Shown here one piece after another: positions 18,001 through 26,488 of a DNA stretch of 64,000 bases. Position 1 is the stretch's first letter. The number at the start of each line of letters is the position of its first letter. The notes beneath the pieces are model-generated. The model did not search any database and had not been told where the DNA came from. It saw only the letters and a program-made list of their open reading frames with translations. The translations under genes and the position numbers were made by a program. Origin of the DNA: Tessaracoccus caeni (GTDB taxonomy: Bacteria; Actinomycetota; Actinomycetes; Propionibacteriales; Propionibacteriaceae); NCBI RefSeq assembly GCF_029211185.1, contig NZ_JARGDO010000004.1:186001-250000 (forward strand). The letters are read 5' to 3'.

Positions 18001-19647
18001 GACGAGGCGGGCGCGGAGGTTGCCGAAGTCGGCCGACGGGTAGGCGCCGGTCAGCAGCTCGACAACGGAGTCGAGCAGGGCGCGGTCGAGGGAGGTATAG
18101 GGCTGGGAGCGGCGCACGGCCGCGAACCACTCGTCGACGTCGAGGCCTGCGTCGCCGGCTCCCGCCGCCGCGGCCACCGTCTGCTGGGCCAGCACGTCCA
18201 GCGGGGCGCGCGGGATACGCAGCTCCTCGATCTGCCCGGTCAGCATGCGCTCGGTGGTGACGGCGGCGGCCGCGAGGTCGCCGCGATGCAGGGGGTAGAC
18301 GTCGCCCGACGACACCGCTCCGACGACGTGTCCCGCCCGACCGATGCGCTGCAGCGCGCTGGCCACGCTGGGCGGCGCAGCCACCTGGATCACGCGGTCA
18401 ACCGCGCCCATGTCGATGCCCAGCTCCAGTGAACTCGTCGCCACCACGCAGCGCAGCTCGCCCGACTTCAGCGCCGCCTCCACCTGGGCGCGCTGCTCCT
18501 TGCTCACGGAGCCGTGGTGTGCGCGGGCGATGACCAGCGGAGCGCCCCTGGTGGTGTCGACCGGGGCCATGACCTGCGCGGGTGGACGCGGCGGCATGGG
18601 CGGCAGCGAGTCGGGATCGTGCTCCTGGGCCCACATCTCGTTGAGGCGGGCCGTCAGTCGCTCGGCCGTGCGGCGGCCGTTGGTGAAGATCAGGGTGGAG
18701 CGGCCCTGCAGCACCGTCTCGTAGACCTGCTGCTCGACGTGCGGCCAGATGCCGGAGCTGTTGGCTGTGTCGGCGGTGAGGGTGTCGGTGCCCGCCGCCG
18801 CGAGCAGGGGATCGGTGGGCGCTTCCGTGCCGGGCGGCGGGCCGGGATCGGCGAGGTCCTCGACGGGAACCCGCACCGTGACGTCCCAGCGCTTGTCGGC
18901 GGGCGGTGCGATCACGGAGACGGGCCGGTCGCCGCCGAGGAAGGCTGCCACCCGCTCGATGGGCCGCACTGTTGCCGACAGCGCGACGCGCTGGACGTCG
19001 CGCCCGACGAGGGCGTCGAGTCGTTCGAGGCTGAGCGCCAGATGGCTACCGCGTTTGGTACCGGCGACGGCGTGGATCTCGTCGACGATCACCGTCTCGA
19101 CTTCCGTGAGCGTCTCCTGTGCGGAGCTGGTCAGCATCAGATACAGCGACTCCGGCGTAGTGATCAGGATGTCGGGCGGCCGGCGCAGCAGCGCTGCGCG
19201 TTCGCGCGGGGCCGTGTCGCCGGACCGTACTCCGACGGTGACGTCGGCCAGCGGCGTGCCCAGCCGCTCGGCGGCCAGCCGGATACCGGTGAGCGGCGCG
19301 CGCAGGTTGCGTTCGACGTCGACGCCCAGCGCCTTGAGCGGCGAGACGTAGACCACCCGGGTGCCACGGACGGGCTTCCGCCCCTTCGGGACGACTCGGA
19401 GCCCGGCCTCGCCCGGGCTCACGTCGCTCTGGCGCGATGCCTCGTCGGGGACCGACGAGTCCAGCGCGTCGATAGCCCAGAGGAAGGCGGCGAGGGTCTT
19501 GCCCGATCCGGTGGGTGCGACGACCAGCGCGTGCTCCCCGTCGGCGATGGCTCGCCACGCCTCGGCCTGCACTGCCGTGGGCGCAGGGAACACACCGGCG
19601 AACCACTCCCTCGTCGGAGGGGAGAAGCGCGCAAGCGGGTCGGTCAT
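14995..19647 (-). CDS. lhr: Lhr-type large ATP-dependent helicase
   Basis: A 1550-residue superfamily 2 DNA helicase, full length for Lhr. Walker A APTGSGKT is at residues 44-51 and motif II DEIH follows in VIVDEIHAVAGTKRG. The helicase C domain has SSLELGIDMGAVD and QRIGRAGH. After this come a winged helix and the long Lhr-specific C-terminal region. Mycobacterial Lhr is a 3'-to-5' ssDNA-dependent ATPase induced by DNA damage. ATG at 19647 is chosen because the helicase start follows at once, and a weak -10-like CAGACT lies 7 bases upstream. Translation continues into nei2 by an 8-bp overlap. Confidence 0.93.
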   Translation of the reverse strand: MTDPLARFSPPTREWFAGVFPAPTAVQAEAWRAIADGEHALVVAPTGSGKTLAAFLWAIDALDSSVPDEASRQSDVSPGEAGLRVVPKGRKPVRGTRVVYVSPLKALGVDVERNLRAPLTGIRLAAERLGTPLADVTVGVRSGDTAPRERAALLRRPPDILITTPESLYLMLTSSAQETLTEVETVIVDEIHAVAGTKRGSHLALSLERLDALVGRDVQRVALSATVRPIERVAAFLGGDRPVSVIAPPADKRWDVTVRVPVEDLADPGPPPGTEAPTDPLLAAAGTDTLTADTANSSGIWPHVEQQVYETVLQGRSTLIFTNGRRTAERLTARLNEMWAQEHDPDSLPPMPPRPPAQVMAPVDTTRGAPLVIARAHHGSVSKEQRAQVEAALKSGELRCVVATSSLELGIDMGAVDRVIQVAAPPSVASALQRIGRAGHVVGAVSSGDVYPLHRGDLAAAAVTTERMLTGQIEELRIPRAPLDVLAQQTVAAAAGAGDAGLDVDEWFAAVRRSQPYTSLDRALLDSVVELLTGAYPSADFGNLRARLVLEGNRLYPRPGALRLAATSGGTIPDRGLFGVFLAGDEQGARRVGELDEEMVYESRIGDVFTLGASSWRIEEITRDQVRVTPAPGNTGRLPFWHGDDEGRPAELGRQIGRLQREAARAPERLDKPYLDAYTRDNLARYLAEQRTATGLVPDEATIVVERFRDELGDWRIVIHSPLGRRVLAAWALVIGEALSRETGLDAQPVAGDDGIVLRLPDSEATEHLLELLVPEPDEVMQIVTEQVGGTALFAGRFRECASRALLLPRPNPGKRAPLWQQRQRAAQLLEVARDHPRFPIVLETVREVTQDVYDVPGLVELARGLRSGGVRLVEVITEQPSPFAATLLFRYPGEFMYSGDTPLAERRAALLSLDPELLAAALGTLDLRELLDPDVVDEVVAELQHTAPERRARNAEALADLPRLLGPVPLDALPARTAEIDIDAAITSLGARVAVVQLAGAPHLAASADLGILRDALGIPVPPGHSAALATEGRDPLTQLIARFARTHGPFTAADVAEAFGLGVATVGLVLEREVAARRLTAGRFTPGNTEQEFVDPEVLRRLRSRSLARARAQLQPASATGYARFLADAHQVADRPESSPDEVLLALQGLAGAALPASAWETHILPARLRHYSPAHLDALLAEGETVIRVRGSAGPNDPLVAIVPADDIDLIPPLTEPPSERSLDVAAALADGDGTYASWLATRADPAPSGEQPAAVEEWWRAAEESTIAPSSMAPIRARVGGATRGAHKAARPSPRRRARLPRLGRAQLSAGAPPTAGGRWYRVRDPQPTPADAALALASSWLARFGVITRGGVTTDGVPGGFAAAYRLLAQLESAGKVVRGYLVEGLGGAQFSTQEAVGRLREFADSPDQTDWPSGAAHPAPVVLAALDPANPYGSVLPWPTHPTARPSRSAGALVVLADGVCLAHLTRGGRVLTLFGEQHDGGREDRAALVTRALKEAVAEGRMSRLRIEEIDGARPGTSGLEAAMLAAGARITPKGISIEASRA

Positions 19648-19974
19648 GCAAGGAAGTCTGCCAGCCGCCACCGACAGTATGGCTGCCGATGAACCAATAC
19701 GGCTGCGTCCATCGGATCCGCGGCTGAAAGGGCACCACTGCGGCTGCGTGCGCCGCCATACCGACGCACGCAGCCGCAGTGATCTATGGGCGCGCGAGTG
19801 AACTCCTCTGGCGTGATCTCCACCGCGAACATATGGCTCTGACAAGGGGGATCGCGACCGTGGCGGGCGTGCCACGGTACGTGGCACCCGGTGTGGCCCC
19901 AGAATGGCCTTTGTGGGAAAGGTCGTGGCTACCGTGATGATCACCGCACTCCACGAACAGGAAGAGAGACGATC
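19648..19974. other. 327-bp divergent gap with repeats and promoters
   Basis: It holds the lhr promoter on the left, one full copy (19736-19781) and half copies (19681-19725) of the GCGGCTGCGT palindrome family, and the upstream region of the XRE regulator gene. I see no open reading frame worth calling. Confidence 0.6.
19736..19781. repeat. Intergenic palindrome, GCGGCTGCGT family, copy 1
   Basis: Perfect 17-bp arms (CACTGCGGCTGCGTGCG at 19736-19752 and its complement at 19765-19781) enclose a 12-base loop. It lies between divergent genes, so it is not a simple terminator. Confidence 0.85.
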
Positions 19975-20559
19975 ATGACGCTGGGAAGCAAGCTCCGGGC
20001 AGCCCGCCAGGAGGCCAATCTCACGCAGCAGCAGCTGGCCACGAAGCTGATGGTGTCGCGCCAGGCGATCACCAAATGGGAGACCGACGCTGGCATCCCT
20101 GACATCGAGAACCTCAAGGCGCTCGCCGCGCTGTTCGGGGTGAGCGTCGACTACCTCCTCGCGGGCGACGCGCCGGTCTCCGGAGCGGTCCTCATCGAGC
20201 CTGTCGACCTGCGCGACTACACGCCCCGACGACGTGCGCGACTTCTTGCCGTCGAGGCGCGGTTCCCCGATGCGGCGTCGATCGACGAGGTTCTGCGCAC
20301 GGTGCGTCGCAGCTGGTGGGCGTGGCTGGTCGAACTGGTGATGCCGGCCGATGTCCTTCGCGGTATCGACGCCGTCGACAAGTATGCGGCGCACTTCCTC
20401 GTCGACCTCCGCGACCGCCAGCTGCTCGTCACCGTGACCAAGGATCAGCTGGAGAGCCGGGAACTGCCCACGCGCTGGGACGGCAACGGTCTGCTCGTCG
20501 TCGGCGACGACAAGTACTGGCTGGCGAAGAAGACGCTGCGTAGTAGCTGGCGGGTGTGA
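19975..20559 (+). CDS. XRE-family transcriptional regulator
   Basis: A 194-residue regulator. Residues 1-65 form a Cro/CI-type helix-turn-helix: LGSKLRAARQEANLTQQQLA, then LMVSRQAITKWETDAGIPDI and LFGVSVDYLLAG. The C-terminal 125 residues have no recognised domain; they contain a Trp-rich stretch RRSWWAWLVELVMP that could be an amphipathic or membrane-near helix. The ATG at 19975 follows GGAAGAGAG with good spacing. It is a single gene flanked on both sides by copies of the palindrome family. Its target is unknown. Confidence 0.85.
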   Translation: MTLGSKLRAARQEANLTQQQLATKLMVSRQAITKWETDAGIPDIENLKALAALFGVSVDYLLAGDAPVSGAVLIEPVDLRDYTPRRRARLLAVEARFPDAASIDEVLRTVRRSWWAWLVELVMPADVLRGIDAVDKYAAHFLVDLRDRQLLVTVTKDQLESRELPTRWDGNGLLVVGDDKYWLAKKTLRSSWRV

Positions 20560-20564
20560 CCTCC

Positions 20565-20602
20565 GCGGCTGGGCGCGTCGGTATACCGACGCACGCAGCC
20601 GC
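20565..20602. repeat. Intergenic palindrome, GCGGCTGCGT family, copy 2
   Basis: A 38-bp near-perfect palindrome centred on GGTATACC with two mismatched pairs. It begins 5 bases after the XRE regulator stop, where it may also serve as terminator. Confidence 0.8.
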
Positions 20603-20796
20603 ACTGACCTGACGGCGACCCGAGTCGTCGAGAGCCGGGCCAGGATCCTGCTATTTGCTGCATAGAACCCCGGCTGCGTCTGGGCCGCGAAGTGCTTGGA
20701 TGTTGGTGCCTCGACTGCCTTGGGGAGTCGAGAGCCTTGGCACTTGCCAGCTCCTGCTCGCCGTTTCACCACCTGCTGCTCGCCGATCTACCAGGC

Positions 20797-21387
20797 TCAG
20801 CTCGCCGGTTTGCCGGCTTCTCTCGTGGACTCCCAGGTGCTGCGGTCGATGGCGAAGTCGAAGTGGGGCATGTCGACACCGCGGTAGTGCTTCACGAAGC
20901 GTCGACGCACCGTCATCCCGTTGCGGATGGCCACGTTCATCGACGCGAGGTTCGTGTCACGAACGATCGAGTGGACCCTGTCGGTGTCGAGTTCCCGGAA
21001 GGCCCAGTCGCGGCAGGCCTGGGCGGCCTCGATCGCGTAGCCACGATGCCAGTGTGCGCGGTTGAACAGGTACCCCACCTCGATGACTCTCTCTTCCCCG
21101 ATGGCCTGCCACGTCACGCCGCACTGCCCGATCATCGGGCCGGTGCCATGCAACTGAACGGCCCACATGCTGAACCCATCGGTGCGGTCGCGCTCTTGCA
21201 TCCGCTCCAGCCAGTGTCGCACCTCGGCGTCGCTGAACGGACCCTCGTAGGCCACCATGGTCTCGGCGTCCTGCAGGATGGCGGCGAGATCGGGCAGGTC
21301 GTCGTCGCGCATCCGACGCAGCGTCAGTCGTTCTGTTGTCAGCACCGGGCTATCGTCCGGGTGGCGGGTGTCGTCGGGATCGGTCAT
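20797..21387 (-). CDS. GNAT-family N-acetyltransferase (RimJ/RimL type)
   Basis: A 196-residue acetyltransferase of the type 3 GNAT group. LTTERLTLRRMRDDDLPDL opens the fold, IGQCGVTW and EVGYLFNRAHWHRGYAIEAA hold the acetyl-CoA region, and VRDTNLASMNVAIRNGM is the typical C-terminal strand-helix. Members acetylate ribosomal protein N termini or small molecules; the substrate cannot be told. ATG at 21387 has a weak -10-like CAGACT 6 bases ahead, in the same context as the lhr start (CTGGCAGACTTCC). It is a single gene converging on the XRE gene. Confidence 0.85.
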   Translation of the reverse strand: MTDPDDTRHPDDSPVLTTERLTLRRMRDDDLPDLAAILQDAETMVAYEGPFSDAEVRHWLERMQERDRTDGFSMWAVQLHGTGPMIGQCGVTWQAIGEERVIEVGYLFNRAHWHRGYAIEAAQACRDWAFRELDTDRVHSIVRDTNLASMNVAIRNGMTVRRRFVKHYRGVDMPHFDFAIDRSTWESTREAGKPAS

Positions 21388-21433
21388 GTGGGAAGTCTGC
21401 CAGGCGTCGTCGACAACACGACTGGTGATGAGT

Positions 21434-21520
21434 CACTGCGGCTGCGTCCGTCGGAATCTCCCTCCGCGCCCGCTTAGTGCGGCTGCCGACGTCGTCAGGG
21501 CGACATACGCAGCCGCAGCG
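21434..21520. repeat. Diverged copies of the GCGGCTGCGT palindrome family
   Basis: Three arms are visible: CACTGCGGCTGCGTCCGTCGG at the left, AGTGCGGCTGCCGACG in the middle, and ATACGCAGCCGCAG at the right. They look like two adjacent and partly degraded palindromes between the acetyltransferase and methyltransferase genes. Confidence 0.65.
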
Positions 21521-21581
21521 CGCTCCAAGCCTGGCTCGGTCGGTGGTTCGAGGCTGGTCTCATCGATGCAAAGATGGGGCG

Positions 21582-22256
21582 ATGGCACGACGACGCACCA
21601 GCGACTTCATCGGACAGGCGTTCCGGGAACGCATGCGGCAACTCAACGCGCGCCATCCGTGGAGTCATAACGATCACTTCCACAGCTGGATCCTCGCCAA
21701 TCTGCCGGAGCCGTGCCGTTCGGTGCTCGACGTCGGCTGCGGGCGGGGAGAGCTTCTCACCGCGCTCGCGCCTCATGTCGATCACGTCGTTGGTGCGGAT
21801 ATCGACGAGGAGATGCGCGATGTCGCGGCCCGGCATTGTGAGAGGTTGACGAACGTCTCCGTCACCGATCGAGTGTGGAACGAGGTGGAGGGCTCGTTCG
21901 ACGCGGTGACGATGATCGCGGTGCTGCATCATCTTCCCGTCGAAGAGGCGTTGCGTGACGTGCGGCGGCTACTCGCGCCCGGCGGGCTCCTCGTCGTCGG
22001 CCTCGCCGTGCCCGTGACGCTCGCAGATCACGCGTGGGACATGGCGTCGATGGTTACCAACCCGCTGATCGGGATGGTCAAGCATCCGTGGCCCAGCCGG
22101 GTCATGGAGCCGCCGGCGCCGTTCCCTGTGAAGGATCCCTCGCTGTCGCTCGCCGAGCTGAGGGATCTGGTGCAGAAGGTCATGCCGGGCGCCGTGCTCC
22201 GCCGCCACCTGGGGTTCCGTCACACGATCCTCTGGACCAAGCCACATCGAGGCTGA
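21582..22256 (+). CDS. Class I SAM-dependent methyltransferase
   Basis: A 224-residue methyltransferase. Motif I is VLDVGCGRGE, followed by the acidic end of strand 2 in VVGADIDEEM and motif IV-like FDAVTMIAVLHHLPVEEALR. A conserved LLAPGGLLVVGL strand comes next. The substrate is not evident. The last third includes a loop rich in Pro (PPAPFPVKDPSLSL) that may bind substrate. ATG at 21582 is the first start that leaves a plausible N terminus; no Shine-Dalgarno is seen and AAAGAT 6 bases upstream may be a -10 box. Its stop lies in a short direct repeat (22249-22265 and 22281-22297). Confidence 0.85.
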   Translation: MARRRTSDFIGQAFRERMRQLNARHPWSHNDHFHSWILANLPEPCRSVLDVGCGRGELLTALAPHVDHVVGADIDEEMRDVAARHCERLTNVSVTDRVWNEVEGSFDAVTMIAVLHHLPVEEALRDVRRLLAPGGLLVVGLAVPVTLADHAWDMASMVTNPLIGMVKHPWPSRVMEPPAPFPVKDPSLSLAELRDLVQKVMPGAVLRRHLGFRHTILWTKPHRG

Positions 22257-22458
22257 ATCCGTCAGGCCTCGACGGTCCGCGAGGCTGAATCCGTCACCCA
22301 TCAAGGCCCACACGGCTTGCCCAGGCTGGATTCGTCAGCATGCTGACATCCACAACCTGGCTACCCCAGGAACTCGCGGCAACTGAACGTTTCTGACCTC
22401 GATGACGCCACAAGGTCGCCGGTGCTCGTCGGCTAGCAAGCGGGTCGTTGCACAAAGA

Positions 22459-22511
22459 TGGCTGAGCGGGGGTCATCTGTGCAATACGTACAGATGACCC
22501 CCGCTCAGCCA
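22459..22511. terminator. Strong bidirectional terminator
   Basis: Perfect 22-bp arms (22459-22480 and 22490-22511, TGGCTGAGCGGGGGTCATCT...) enclose a 9-base loop. CTTTTATT follows on the plus strand, and ATCTTTGTG on the minus strand. It separates the convergent methyltransferase and gnd genes. Confidence 0.85.
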
Positions 22512-22523
22512 CTTTTATTCAGA

Positions 22524-23966
22524 TCAGTGGCTGTCTTCCGCCTCGATCTGGGCGCCGTCGGTGCTCCAGTTGATGTGGAACGAGCCCTCGCGGTCGATGC
22601 GCCGGTAGGTGTGGGCGCCGAAGTAGTCGCGGAGGCCCTGGGTGAGGGCCGCGTTGAGACGCGGGGCGCGGGCCTGGTCGTAGTGGGCCAGCGCGGAGCT
22701 GAAGCCCGGCACCGGAACGCCGGCGCGCACGGCCTCGGCGATCACGTTGCGCCAGCCGTCCTGCGAGGCGGCCAGCTCGGAGGCCACCGACGGCGCCTCC
22801 AGCAGGGTCACCAGGTTCCCGGCCGCGTACTCGGAGCGGATGCGCTCCAGCAGCTTGGCGCGGATGATGCAGCCGGCACGCCAGATCTTGGCCACCTCGG
22901 CGATGTCGATCTGCCAGCCGTACTCGGTAGCAGCCATCCGGATCTCGTCGAGGCCCTGCGCGTAGGCCACCACCTTCGACGCCCACAGCGCCTGGCGGAT
23001 CTGCTCGACGAAGGCGTCGCGGTCGGCCACCTGGAGGGTGGCGTCGGGGCCCTGCAGCGCGGCCTGGGCGGCGGCGCGCAGCTCGGGCGAGGAGGACACC
23101 GCGCGAGCGAAGACCGACTCCGCGATGGTGTTCACCGGGGTGCCCAGGTTCAGCGCGGACTGCACGGTCCAGGTGCCGGTGCCCTTCATGCCCGCAGCGT
23201 CGACGATCACCTCGACCAGCGCCTTGCCGGTCTCGGGATCCTTCTTACGCAGCACCTCGGAGGTGATCTCGATCAGGTAGGAGTCGAGGTCGCCGGTGTT
23301 CCATGTGGCAAAGGTGTCGGCCATCTCGTCGTGGCTGAGGCCCAGCGCCTTCAGCAGTTCGTAGGCCTCGCCGATGAACTGCATGTCGGCGTACTCGATG
23401 CCGTTGTGCACCATCTTGACGAAGTGGCCGGCGCCGTCGGTGCCGATGTAGGCGCAGCAGGGCTCGCCGTCGACCTTGGCGGAGATCGCCTCCAGGATCG
23501 GGCCCAGCGCCGCGTAGGACTCGGGCGAGCCGCCCGGCATGATCGACGGACCCTCGAGAGCGCCCACCTCGCCGCCGGAGATGCCGGCACCCACGAAGTG
23601 CAGCCCGAGCGCACGCAGCTTCTCCTCGCGGCGGCGGGTGTCCTCGTAGAAGGCGTTGCCGCCGTCGACGACGATGTCGCCCTCTTCGAGCAGCGGGATG
23701 AGGGAGTCGATGGTGGCATCGGTGCCGAAGCCGGCCTTGACCATGATGATGATGCGACGCGGCCGCTCCAGCGACGCGACGAAGCCGGTCAGGTCGACGG
23801 CCGGGACGAAGTCGCCCTCGTGGCCGTGCTCGGCGATCACCGCGTCGGTCTTTGAGGTGGTGCGATTGTAGAGAGCCGTACGGTACCCGCGGCGGGCGAT
23901 GTTGCGCGCAAGGTTGGACCCCATCACCGCCATCCCGATGACGCCGACGTTCGCAAGATCAGACAT
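22524..23966 (-). CDS. gnd: 6-phosphogluconate dehydrogenase, decarboxylating
   Basis: A 480-residue enzyme of the oxidative pentose phosphate pathway. It converts 6-phosphogluconate to ribulose 5-phosphate and CO2 with NADP. Coenzyme loop: VGVIGMAVMGSNLARN with NRT after strand 2, the NADP pattern. Substrate and catalytic residues are in FVGAGISGGEVGA, HFVKMVHNGIEY (catalytic Lys) and the C-terminal helical domain up to SFHINWSTDG. The length is that of the long, homodimeric bacterial form. It is a single gene with the terminator at 22459-22511. Confidence 0.96.
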   Translation of the reverse strand: MSDLANVGVIGMAVMGSNLARNIARRGYRTALYNRTTSKTDAVIAEHGHEGDFVPAVDLTGFVASLERPRRIIIMVKAGFGTDATIDSLIPLLEEGDIVVDGGNAFYEDTRRREEKLRALGLHFVGAGISGGEVGALEGPSIMPGGSPESYAALGPILEAISAKVDGEPCCAYIGTDGAGHFVKMVHNGIEYADMQFIGEAYELLKALGLSHDEMADTFATWNTGDLDSYLIEITSEVLRKKDPETGKALVEVIVDAAGMKGTGTWTVQSALNLGTPVNTIAESVFARAVSSSPELRAAAQAALQGPDATLQVADRDAFVEQIRQALWASKVVAYAQGLDEIRMAATEYGWQIDIAEVAKIWRAGCIIRAKLLERIRSEYAAGNLVTLLEAPSVASELAASQDGWRNVIAEAVRAGVPVPGFSSALAHYDQARAPRLNAALTQGLRDYFGAHTYRRIDREGSFHINWSTDGAQIEAEDSH

Positions 23967-24110
23967 GTGTACCTCCAGAGTTCGGTGCCACCGATCCTAG
24001 TGGCCGCGCAGCCTCTGCACCTGGGCGTTCGTGGCCGACGTGAGATGGATTGCGCCACTCGGATTCGTCATCTATATGTGGGCTCGCCGGAGATGGCTAC
24101 GGTGAGTCCC

Positions 24111-24986
24111 ATGACGACCCAGAGCGACGGCCTCCAAGACCTTCTCCGCGCCGCGAAGGTGCCCACTGAGCACGAGGAGGAGCTGCTCGCCCTCCTGGCG
24201 GACGTGGCGGCGGACGACGCGCTGCGCGCACGGGCCGAAGAGCTGACGCATGGGTTGCGCGCCCACCTGCGACGCTTTCGAGGGTCTTCCTCGGTGTTCC
24301 GTCACGAGGATGCCGAAGCCGGCCCCGGCAGGGGAGCGGTGCCCCTGCTGGCGCTGCTGATGGTGCTGCCTGAGGTCGACGCCTACTGGCGCGAGCGTGG
24401 CCTTCCCGACGATGTCCGCGCGGCCACGGCGGGGGAGATCCGGCGTCAGGTCGACAAGACGCTACGGGTCACCGGTCGCGTCGGATTCGACGACTACCCC
24501 TGGGTGGAGATCGTCTGGCGCGGCGGTTTCGCGCAGATCGGACGCCTGCAGTACGAGCTCATCCGCGACGACGCAGCCGACGAGTGGCTGGCCAACGTCC
24601 ACATTCCCGCCGAGGGACCGCTGAGGATGGAGGAGGTCCGGGAGTCGCTGGGCCGAGCGCGCGGCGTGCTCGACGTCGCGTTCCCGGAGCTCGGCTCGAT
24701 CCGTCACGCGGTGTGCGACTCCTGGCTGCTCGACCCTCAGCTCGCGGATCTGTTGCCGGGGTCGAACATCCCAGCGTTCGGGGCATTGTGGCAGTTGGAG
24801 TCATCCGTTCCGCGCGACGGTGAGGGTCTCTACTTCGCGTTCGATCTCCCTCGCGGACAAGGTGACCGGCTCGCCGAGATCCTGCCGACGCTGAAGCCGA
24901 CGTCGCGCTTGCAGGCCGCGCTGATCGAGCTTTGGAGCGGAGGCGGTCACCTGTACCAGTGCTTGGGTCGGCTGGAATTGCCATAG
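24111..24986 (+). CDS. Acyltransferase-fold protein (NAT_N/GNAT_C type)
   Basis: A 291-residue protein with the pattern of the actinobacterial acyltransferase domain-containing family. An N-terminal helical domain is followed by a GNAT-like C-terminal half with HIPAEGPL, then CDSWLLDPQLADLLPGSNI and YFAFDLPRG. No catalytic role is established for the family. ATG at 24111 is favoured over the ATG at 24093 because a -10 box TACGGT (24098-24103) stands 7 bases before it, giving a leaderless message. It stands alone between gnd and a repeat array. Confidence 0.7.
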   Translation: MTTQSDGLQDLLRAAKVPTEHEEELLALLADVAADDALRARAEELTHGLRAHLRRFRGSSSVFRHEDAEAGPGRGAVPLLALLMVLPEVDAYWRERGLPDDVRAATAGEIRRQVDKTLRVTGRVGFDDYPWVEIVWRGGFAQIGRLQYELIRDDAADEWLANVHIPAEGPLRMEEVRESLGRARGVLDVAFPELGSIRHAVCDSWLLDPQLADLLPGSNIPAFGALWQLESSVPRDGEGLYFAFDLPRGQGDRLAEILPTLKPTSRLQAALIELWSGGGHLYQCLGRLELP

Positions 24987-25065
24987 GTTTCTGCGCGAGG
25001 TGACGAGGCCCTTCGAGACGATTTCCCATCCTTGAGGTGATTGGGTTCCTGCGGATTCTGGCGCT

Positions 25066-25225
25066 GGCGCTCCTCGAGGCTCGGCCGCGGGCGGCCTCGC
25101 ACCTCGAAGAGCGTGGGTGTGGGCTCGCGCCTCGGGGAGCGTGGGTGTGGGCTCGCGCCTCGGGGTGCGTGGGTGTGGGCTCGCGCCTCGGGGAGCGTGG
25201 TGCGGGGTGTACCTCGGAGAGTGTG
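25066..25225. repeat. 28-bp tandem repeats downstream of pyrC
   Basis: Three full units of 28 bp begin at 25109, 25137 and 25165 with GAGCGTGGGTGTGGGCTCGC. A fourth start is at 25193. To their left, 25069-25110 is a diverged copy of the CGAGGCTCGGCCGCG repeat seen at 8187-8367. The array fills the gap between two convergent genes and holds no gene. There are no spacers, so it is not a CRISPR array. Confidence 0.8.
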
Positions 25226-26488
25226 TCAGGAGAAGGTGACGCGGCCCTTCCACATGGTCAGGACGACGGGATCGGGGAGGTCGAGGCCGTGGTACGGGTT
25301 GTTGCGGCTCAGCGACGCGGACGCGTCCCGGTCCACCACGGCGCGGCGGGCGGGATCGACGAGCACCAGGTTGGCCGGTTCGCCGGCGATCAACGGGCGG
25401 CCCTGGGTGGCGATGCGTCCCAAGCGTGCGGGAGCGTGGCTCATCCGCTCGGCCAGCGTGGCCCAGCTCATCCGACCGGTGTTGACCATCACGTCGATCA
25501 CCACTGACAAGGCCTGCTCCAACCCGAGCATGCCCGGCCTGGCGTCGACGAAGGCGTGGTCCTTGTCCTGGGTGGCGTGCGGGGCGTGGTCGGTGCCGAT
25601 CACGTCGATGGTGCCGTCGGCCAGCGCCTCGCGCACCGCCTCGATGTGCTCGGCCGTGCGCAGCGGCGGGTTGACCTTGAACGTGGTGTCGTAGGTCTCC
25701 AGCTTCTCGGTGCCCAGCAGCAGGTGGTGCGGGGTGGCCTCAGCGGTGATGTTGATCCCGCGCTTCTTGGCCCAGCGCACCACGTCGACGCCCTCGGCGG
25801 TGGAGATGTGGCAGACGTGCACCCGCGAGCCCGTGGCTTCGGCCAGCTGCGCGTCGCGGGCGACGATAGCCGACTCGGCGACGGGAGGCCACCCGCCCAG
25901 CCCCAGCCGGCCGGAGATCTCCGACTCGTGGCAGCAGGCGCCGGGCCCCGCCAGGTTGGAGTCCTGCGCGTGCTGTGCGATCACGCCGTCGAAGGGCTTG
26001 ACCCACTCCAGCGCCCGCCGCATCAGCTGTGCGTTCATCAGGCACACGCCGTCGTCAGAGAACATCCGCACGTTGGCGCGCGACCGGTGCATCAGCCCCA
26101 GCTCGGCCAGCTCCTCGCCCTTCAGGCCCTTGGAGATGGCCCCGATCGGCACCACCTCGACGAGGTTGGCGGCCAGGCCCAGGTCGTAGACGTGCTCGGC
26201 CTTCTCTGCGGTGTCGGTGACCGGCTGGGTGTTGGCCATCGCCATCACCGCCGTGTAGCCGCCGCGCGCTGCCGCCCGGGAACCGCTCAGCACCGTCTCG
26301 GTGTCCTCGCGGCCGGGCTCGCGCAGATGGGTGTGCGTATCCACCAGGCCGGGCAACGCGATCAGCCCGTCGGCGTCGATCCGCTCCGCCCCGCTCGGGG
26401 CCTCGTCGACGAGCACCCCGTCGGCGACGAACAGGTCGGTGCGGGTGCCGTCGGGCAGCGTCGCGCCCGCGATCACATAGTTGCTCAT
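25226..26488 (-). CDS. pyrC: Dihydroorotase
   Basis: A 420-residue amidohydrolase that closes carbamoyl aspartate to dihydroorotate, step 3 of pyrimidine synthesis. Metal ligands are visible in [12 protein letters not shown] (HxH), in the His of [11 protein letters not shown] and in IGTDHAPH (catalytic Asp). The N-terminal composite domain and the C-terminal [16 protein letters not shown] are complete. ATG at 26488 overlaps the pyrB stop in ATGA, so I reject the much longer frame upstream. It is the last gene of pyrR-pyrB-pyrC. Confidence 0.95.
   Translation of the reverse strand: MSNYVIAGATLPDGTRTDLFVADGVLVDEAPSGAERIDADGLIALPGLVDTHTHLREPGREDTETVLSGSRAAARGGYTAVMAMANTQPVTDTAEKAEHVYDLGLAANLVEVVPIGAISKGLKGEELAELGLMHRSRANVRMFSDDGVCLMNAQLMRRALEWVKPFDGVIAQHAQDSNLAGPGACCHESEISGRLGLGGWPPVAESAIVARDAQLAEATGSRVHVCHISTAEGVDVVRWAKKRGINITAEATPHHLLLGTEKLETYDTTFKVNPPLRTAEHIEAVREALADGTIDVIGTDHAPHATQDKDHAFVDARPGMLGLEQALSVVIDVMVNTGRMSWATLAERMSHAPARLGRIATQGRPLIAGEPANLVLVDPARRAVVDRDASASLSRNNPYHGLDLPDPVVLTMWKGRVTFS

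Noticed and set aside
14198-18130. Open frame of 1310 codons on the minus strand, in another frame than lhr
   Set aside because: It is rich in Arg, Ala, Pro and Gly with no domain, and lies wholly across lhr and nei2, which carry clear motifs. High GC opens such frames by chance.
15775-18432. Plus-strand frame of 885 codons
   Set aside because: Antisense to lhr; no ribosome binding site and shadow-like composition.
22294-22512. Two short frames beginning MAERGSSV on opposite strands
   Set aside because: They arise from the two arms of the perfect 22-bp terminator hairpin and are mirror images, not genes.
25109-25200. Possible CRISPR array
   Set aside because: Units of 28 bp are directly tandem with no spacers, and no cas genes are present.
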